Source: Reyranella sp. (GTDB taxonomy: Bacteria; Pseudomonadota; Alphaproteobacteria; Reyranellales; Reyranellaceae). From it: 8,762 bases of DNA. The position numbers were made by a program, and so were the translations under genes. The notes beneath the pieces are model-generated. The model did no database searches and had not been told where the DNA came from. It worked only from the letters and a program-made list of their open reading frames with translations. The stretch is from NCBI GenBank assembly GCA_016780605.1, contig JADHLS010000175.1:1-8762 (forward strand), read 5' to 3'. Positions 6,850-8,762 of this stretch are shown here, in pieces; the stretch's first letter is position 1, and the number at the start of each line of letters is the position of its first letter.

Positions 6850-7742
6850 ATCGCCCGCCGCCACCCGTCTGGCGCTCGATCCTCTACGTGCCGGGCAATG
6901 TGCCCAAGTTCATCGACAAGGCACATGAGCGCGGTGCGGATTGCATCCTGGTCGACCTCGAGGACAGCGTGACCGTGGCCGAGAAACCCACGGCGCGCGC
7001 CATGCTGCCCGAGACCATGAAGAAGGTCGTGCGCGGCGGCGCCGATGTCGCGGTGCGCATCAACCGGCCGATGCGGCTCGCCATGCCCGACATCGAGGCG
7101 GCCGTGCGGCCGGGGCTTTCCGCGCTGTTCATCACCAAGACCGAGGGCGTGCAGCATCTGCGCCTGCTCGACGAGGCGGTGAGCGAGCTTGAGCGCGAGC
7201 GCGGCATGCCCGTCGGCGGCGTCGGCTTCGCCGCCATGATCGAGCATCCGCGCGCGCTCGCCGAGCTCGACGACATCGCCGAGAGGGGCCCGCGCGTCGT
7301 CGCCATGATGCTGGGCGGCGAGGACTTCGCCCTGGAGACAGGCTCGATTCCCGGCGACGAGACACTGGAGCTGCCCAAGCGGCTGGTGGCTTTCGCCGCC
7401 CAGGCGCATGGCGTGGCCATGATCGGCATTTTGGGCACCGTGGCCGACTACTCCGATCCCGCCGCCTACAAGAAGAGCGCCGAACGGGCGCGCCGCTTCG
7501 GTTTCTCGGGCGGCACCTGCGTGCATCCCGGGCTGGTACAGGCCCTGAACGAGGCATTCACGCCCTCAGCGGACGAGGTCGCCTACGCTCAGAAGCTGAT
7601 CGCGGCCGATGAAAAAGCCGCAGCCGAGGGCCGCGGCTCCTTCACCGTCGATGGCAAGATGATCGACATCCCGGTGATCGATCGCGCCCGCCGCCTGCTG
7701 GCGCGCCACGACGCGATCGAACGCCGGCTCAAGCGATCCTAA
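6846..7742 (+). CDS. HpcH/HpaI aldolase / CitE-like acyl-CoA lyase
   Basis: A 298-residue member of the citrate lyase beta-subunit-like superfamily, which cleaves or forms C-C bonds in 3-hydroxyacyl-CoA substrates (malyl-CoA, citramalyl-CoA, HMG-type) with Mg2+. Motifs are RSILYVPGN (10-18), CILVDLEDSV (33-42), VRIN (70-73, with the substrate/CoA-binding Arg R71), the metal ligand E133 in MIEHPRAL, MLGGEDF with metal ligand D160, and CVHPGLV (225-231). In many relatives the E133 context is I-E-T-P; here it is I-E-H-P. The GTG start overlaps the CoA-transferase stop in a GTGA arrangement, indicating tight coupling. This is a stand-alone CitE-like protein: no citrate lyase alpha, gamma or ligase gene is present, so it is not classical citrate lyase. 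The substrate is unknown; L-malyl-CoA- or citramalyl-CoA-type cleavage is the most natural guess from context. Confidence 0.9.
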   Translation: MNRPPPPVWRSILYVPGNVPKFIDKAHERGADCILVDLEDSVTVAEKPTARAMLPETMKKVVRGGADVAVRINRPMRLAMPDIEAAVRPGLSALFITKTEGVQHLRLLDEAVSELERERGMPVGGVGFAAMIEHPRALAELDDIAERGPRVVAMMLGGEDFALETGSIPGDETLELPKRLVAFAAQAHGVAMIGILGTVADYSDPAAYKKSAERARRFGFSGGTCVHPGLVQALNEAFTPSADEVAYAQKLIAADEKAAAEGRGSFTVDGKMIDIPVIDRARRLLARHDAIERRLKRS

Positions 7743-8131
7743 TCGGCGTCGACAAGCTCCGTCGCCGGAGTCTTGAGACCCAGCACCTCGTCAAGGTCGC
7801 GCGGGGCGAGCTTGGCGGAGACGCCGGCGTTGAGGCTCTGCAGCAGCACTTCGCGACCGTTGGCAAAACGCACGGCGTCGCGATGGGCGTGGCCCGTGAC
7901 ATCGAGCCGGATCATCGCCACCTCTTCCGTCGGGCCGACGGCAAAGGCGCGCTGCACGGTCTCGTTGATGCCTTCGAGGCGAAGTTTGGCGCCGGCCGGC
8001 ATGCAGACTGCGGTGTCGCAGTCCACACCGGATACGAAGCCCATGGTTCCGCTGGGGAAGCGGTGGAGCGTGTACTGCTCTTCTTTGACAGCCGGACGAG
8101 AACGATAGAGCTCTAGTGAGTAATCACACAT
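7739..8131 (-). CDS. Small conserved protein of unknown function (MCDYSL-type)
   Basis: A 130-residue protein that begins MCDYSLELYRSRPA, an N-terminus I recognise from conserved uncharacterised alphaproteobacterial proteins. There is no signal peptide or membrane segment. Three cysteines (C2, C38, C43) and two close histidines (H81, H83) could in principle bind a metal, though the spacing fits no classic zinc motif I know. The middle (VCMPAGAKLRLEG, then VAMIRLDVTGHAHRDAVRFANG) looks like a compact beta-rich fold, and the C-terminal part (LLQSLNAGVSAKLAPRD) is typical of the group. The start is firm: GGAGG lies 6 bases before the ATG. The gene converges on the CitE-like gene with a 4-bp stop-stop overlap (7739-7742). 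It may use a promoter in the spacer up to 8293. No function can be assigned. Confidence 0.75.
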   Translation of the reverse strand: MCDYSLELYRSRPAVKEEQYTLHRFPSGTMGFVSGVDCDTAVCMPAGAKLRLEGINETVQRAFAVGPTEEVAMIRLDVTGHAHRDAVRFANGREVLLQSLNAGVSAKLAPRDLDEVLGLKTPATELVDAD

Positions 8132-8293
8132 GGACGTCCTCCAGTTAGGGAACGTCTTTCACAACTGGGATTGACCCATTGCGGTTCAAGCATCGGTACG
8201 AAATTTACGGTTCGTACTGCTGTCTTGGTCAGTGACCGTTCAGTGGTTGAGCCGGGCCGAGTGCCAAGCTCATTACCAAGCTCAGTGCCAAGA
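8132..8293. other. Intergenic spacer upstream of the MCDYSL-type gene and downstream of cytochrome c1
   Basis: A 162-bp non-coding stretch. On the minus strand it should hold the end of the cytochrome c1 transcript and the promoter of the small MCDYSL-type gene. It contains the dyad at 8196-8217, a short palindrome GGTCA-G-TGACC (8227-8237) and most of the phased repeat at 8229-8300, described separately. A weak minus-strand promoter with TTGAAC near 8185-8190 is conceivable, but its -10 is poor. I see no U-tract terminator for cytochrome c1. Confidence 0.5.
8196..8217. promoter_or_regulatory. Perfect 7-bp inverted repeat, operator or RNA hairpin
   Basis: GTACGAA (8196-8202) and TTCGTAC (8211-8217) are perfect inverted arms around an 8-base loop. 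The site lies about 65-85 bp upstream of the MCDYSL-type start, a reasonable place for an operator. Read on the minus strand it could also form a stem past cytochrome c1, but no run of T follows it, so it is not a standard intrinsic terminator. Confidence 0.4.
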
Positions 8294-8300
8294 TCAGTGC
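8229..8300. repeat. Phased short direct repeats, 12-bp period, past the cytochrome c1 stop
   Basis: On the plus strand, 12-bp units begin at 8260 (AGTGCCAAGCTC), 8272 (ATTACCAAGCTC), 8284 (AGTGCCAAGATC) and, partially, 8296 (AGTGCTTG). The hexamer TCAGTG recurs exactly at 8229, 8240, 8282 and 8294, with degenerate copies at 8258 and 8270, so spacing is mostly 11-12 bp. The last unit enters the final codons of cytochrome c1. Read on the minus strand in the c1 frame, stops fall at 8294-8296, 8282-8284, 8273-8275 and 8270-8272. Confidence 0.75.
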
Positions 8301-8762
8301 TTGTCCGACCACACCGAGCGCTTCACCGCGTACATCATGCCGGCCATGGCGAGCAGGAACAGGATGACGCGAACGCCGGTGCGCTTGCGGTCCTCCATGT
8401 GCGGTTCGGAGGCCCAGGCCAGGAACTCCACGACATCGGAGGCCTGCTGGTCCAGGGTCGACTTGGTGCCGTCGACGAACTGCACCTTGTCGTCGGCGAG
8501 CGGCGGCGGCATGCCGATCTTGTGGCCGGGGAAGTACTTGTTGAAGTTGTCGTCCTTGGTGACCGAGAACTCCTTGACCTGTGCCGGAGTCAGCTTGTCG
8601 AACGGCACATAGCCGGTCAGCAGGCCGTGGATGTAATCCGGCCCCTCCTCGCGCGCCTTGACGATGACGCTGAGGTCGGGCGGCGCCTTGCCGTTGTTGG
8701 CGGCGGCGGCCGCGGCGGCATTGGGGAACGGCTTCTTGAAGCGGTCGGAAAGCCGCGCCGGA
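8294..8762 (-). CDS. petC: Cytochrome c1 of the cytochrome bc1 complex, C-terminal part (5' end outside window)
   Basis: The frame is open from the right edge to TGA at 8294-8296, about 155 residues. The GTG at 8606-8608 is internal: the frame continues upstream through KAPPDLSVIVKAREEG and GLLTGYVPFDKL, which are standard cytochrome c1 text. The sixth heme ligand is expected to be the Met of the IGMPPPL motif, just after YFPGHK. Near the C-terminus a single transmembrane helix (about VRVILFLLAMAGMMYAV) anchors the protein, followed by the positively charged tail KRSVWSDKH, which stays in the cytoplasm. Cytochrome c1 takes electrons from the Rieske protein and passes them to soluble or membrane cytochrome c. 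The CXXCH heme site and signal peptide lie outside the window. A run of seven alanines (8699-8719) precedes NNGKAPPDL. Cytochrome b and the Rieske gene would be expected further right, upstream of this gene. Confidence 0.93.
   Translation of the reverse strand, partial: PARLSDRFKKPFPNAAAAAAANNGKAPPDLSVIVKAREEGPDYIHGLLTGYVPFDKLTPAQVKEFSVTKDDNFNKYFPGHKIGMPPPLADDKVQFVDGTKSTLDQQASDVVEFLAWASEPHMEDRKRTGVRVILFLLAMAGMMYAVKRSVWSDKH

Noticed and set aside
5854..6864. Minus-strand open frame (336 codons) opposite the CoA-transferase
   Set aside because: Antisense shadow; His/Asp/Leu/Val-biased composition typical of reverse-complement high-GC coding DNA.
6624..7526. Minus-strand open frame (300 codons) opposite the CitE-like gene
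   Set aside because: Same reasoning: no motifs, and it crosses the junction of two coupled genes.
8699..8719. Seven-alanine run in cytochrome c1 as a possible frameshift or repeat expansion
   Set aside because: The frame stays open and homologous on both sides, and alanine-rich sequence is common at this variable site in GC-rich genomes.

Overview
The window is GC-rich with dense, mostly non-overlapping genes and looks like ordinary chromosome of a free-living alphaproteobacterium. The support for this is a cytochrome bc1-type cytochrome c1 gene, a short MCDYSL-type protein of a kind I associate with alphaproteobacterial genomes, and a family III CoA-transferase/CitE-like pair. The order-level assignment (Rhodospirillales- or Hyphomicrobiales-like) is a guess. 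I see no insertion sequence, phage gene, tRNA, rRNA or CRISPR array.

Layout. Position 1-225 (+) is the C-terminal part of a RidA-family protein whose archetypal active-site arginine is replaced. Next is a divergent pair of exported enzymes: a Tat-exported PhoX/DUF839 phosphatase (244-2145, -) and a Sec-exported phytase-like esterase-domain protein (2302-3666, +). They share a 156-bp intergenic region holding a 17-bp dyad. The phytase-like gene ends tail-to-tail, with a 38-bp overlap, on a YdeI/OmpD-associated-type gene (3629-4255, -). That gene follows, and overlaps, a PaiB-type FMN-binding protein gene (4231-4854, -). A 98-bp divergent spacer with a GC-rich inverted repeat separates paiB from a compact three-gene operon on the + strand: dienelactone-hydrolase family (4953-5621), family III CoA-transferase (5614-6849, TTG start) and HpcH/HpaI/CitE-like lyase (6846-7742, GTG start). 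These genes overlap by 8 and 4 bp. A small MCDYSL-type protein (7739-8131, -) abuts the operon tail-to-tail. After a 162-bp spacer comes the C-terminal part of cytochrome c1 (8294-8762, -), which runs off the right edge.

How the genes may work together. The divergent PhoX/phytase-like pair reads as an envelope or periplasmic organophosphate-scavenging module, although I see no convincing Pho box. The three-gene operon reads as a small carboxylic-acid catabolic route: CoA activation by transfer from another acyl-CoA, then C-C cleavage of a hydroxyacyl-CoA by the CitE-like enzyme, with the DLH-family hydrolase opening a lactone or ester upstream. The substrate is not readable from sequence.

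No obviously new multi-gene system is present. The most unusual non-coding structure is a helically phased, 12-bp-period repeat just past the cytochrome c1 stop codon, which places four in-frame stop codons in succession. Other points worth a look are the two dyads in the divergent promoter regions, the RidA active-site substitution and the DLH/CoA-transferase/CitE operon.
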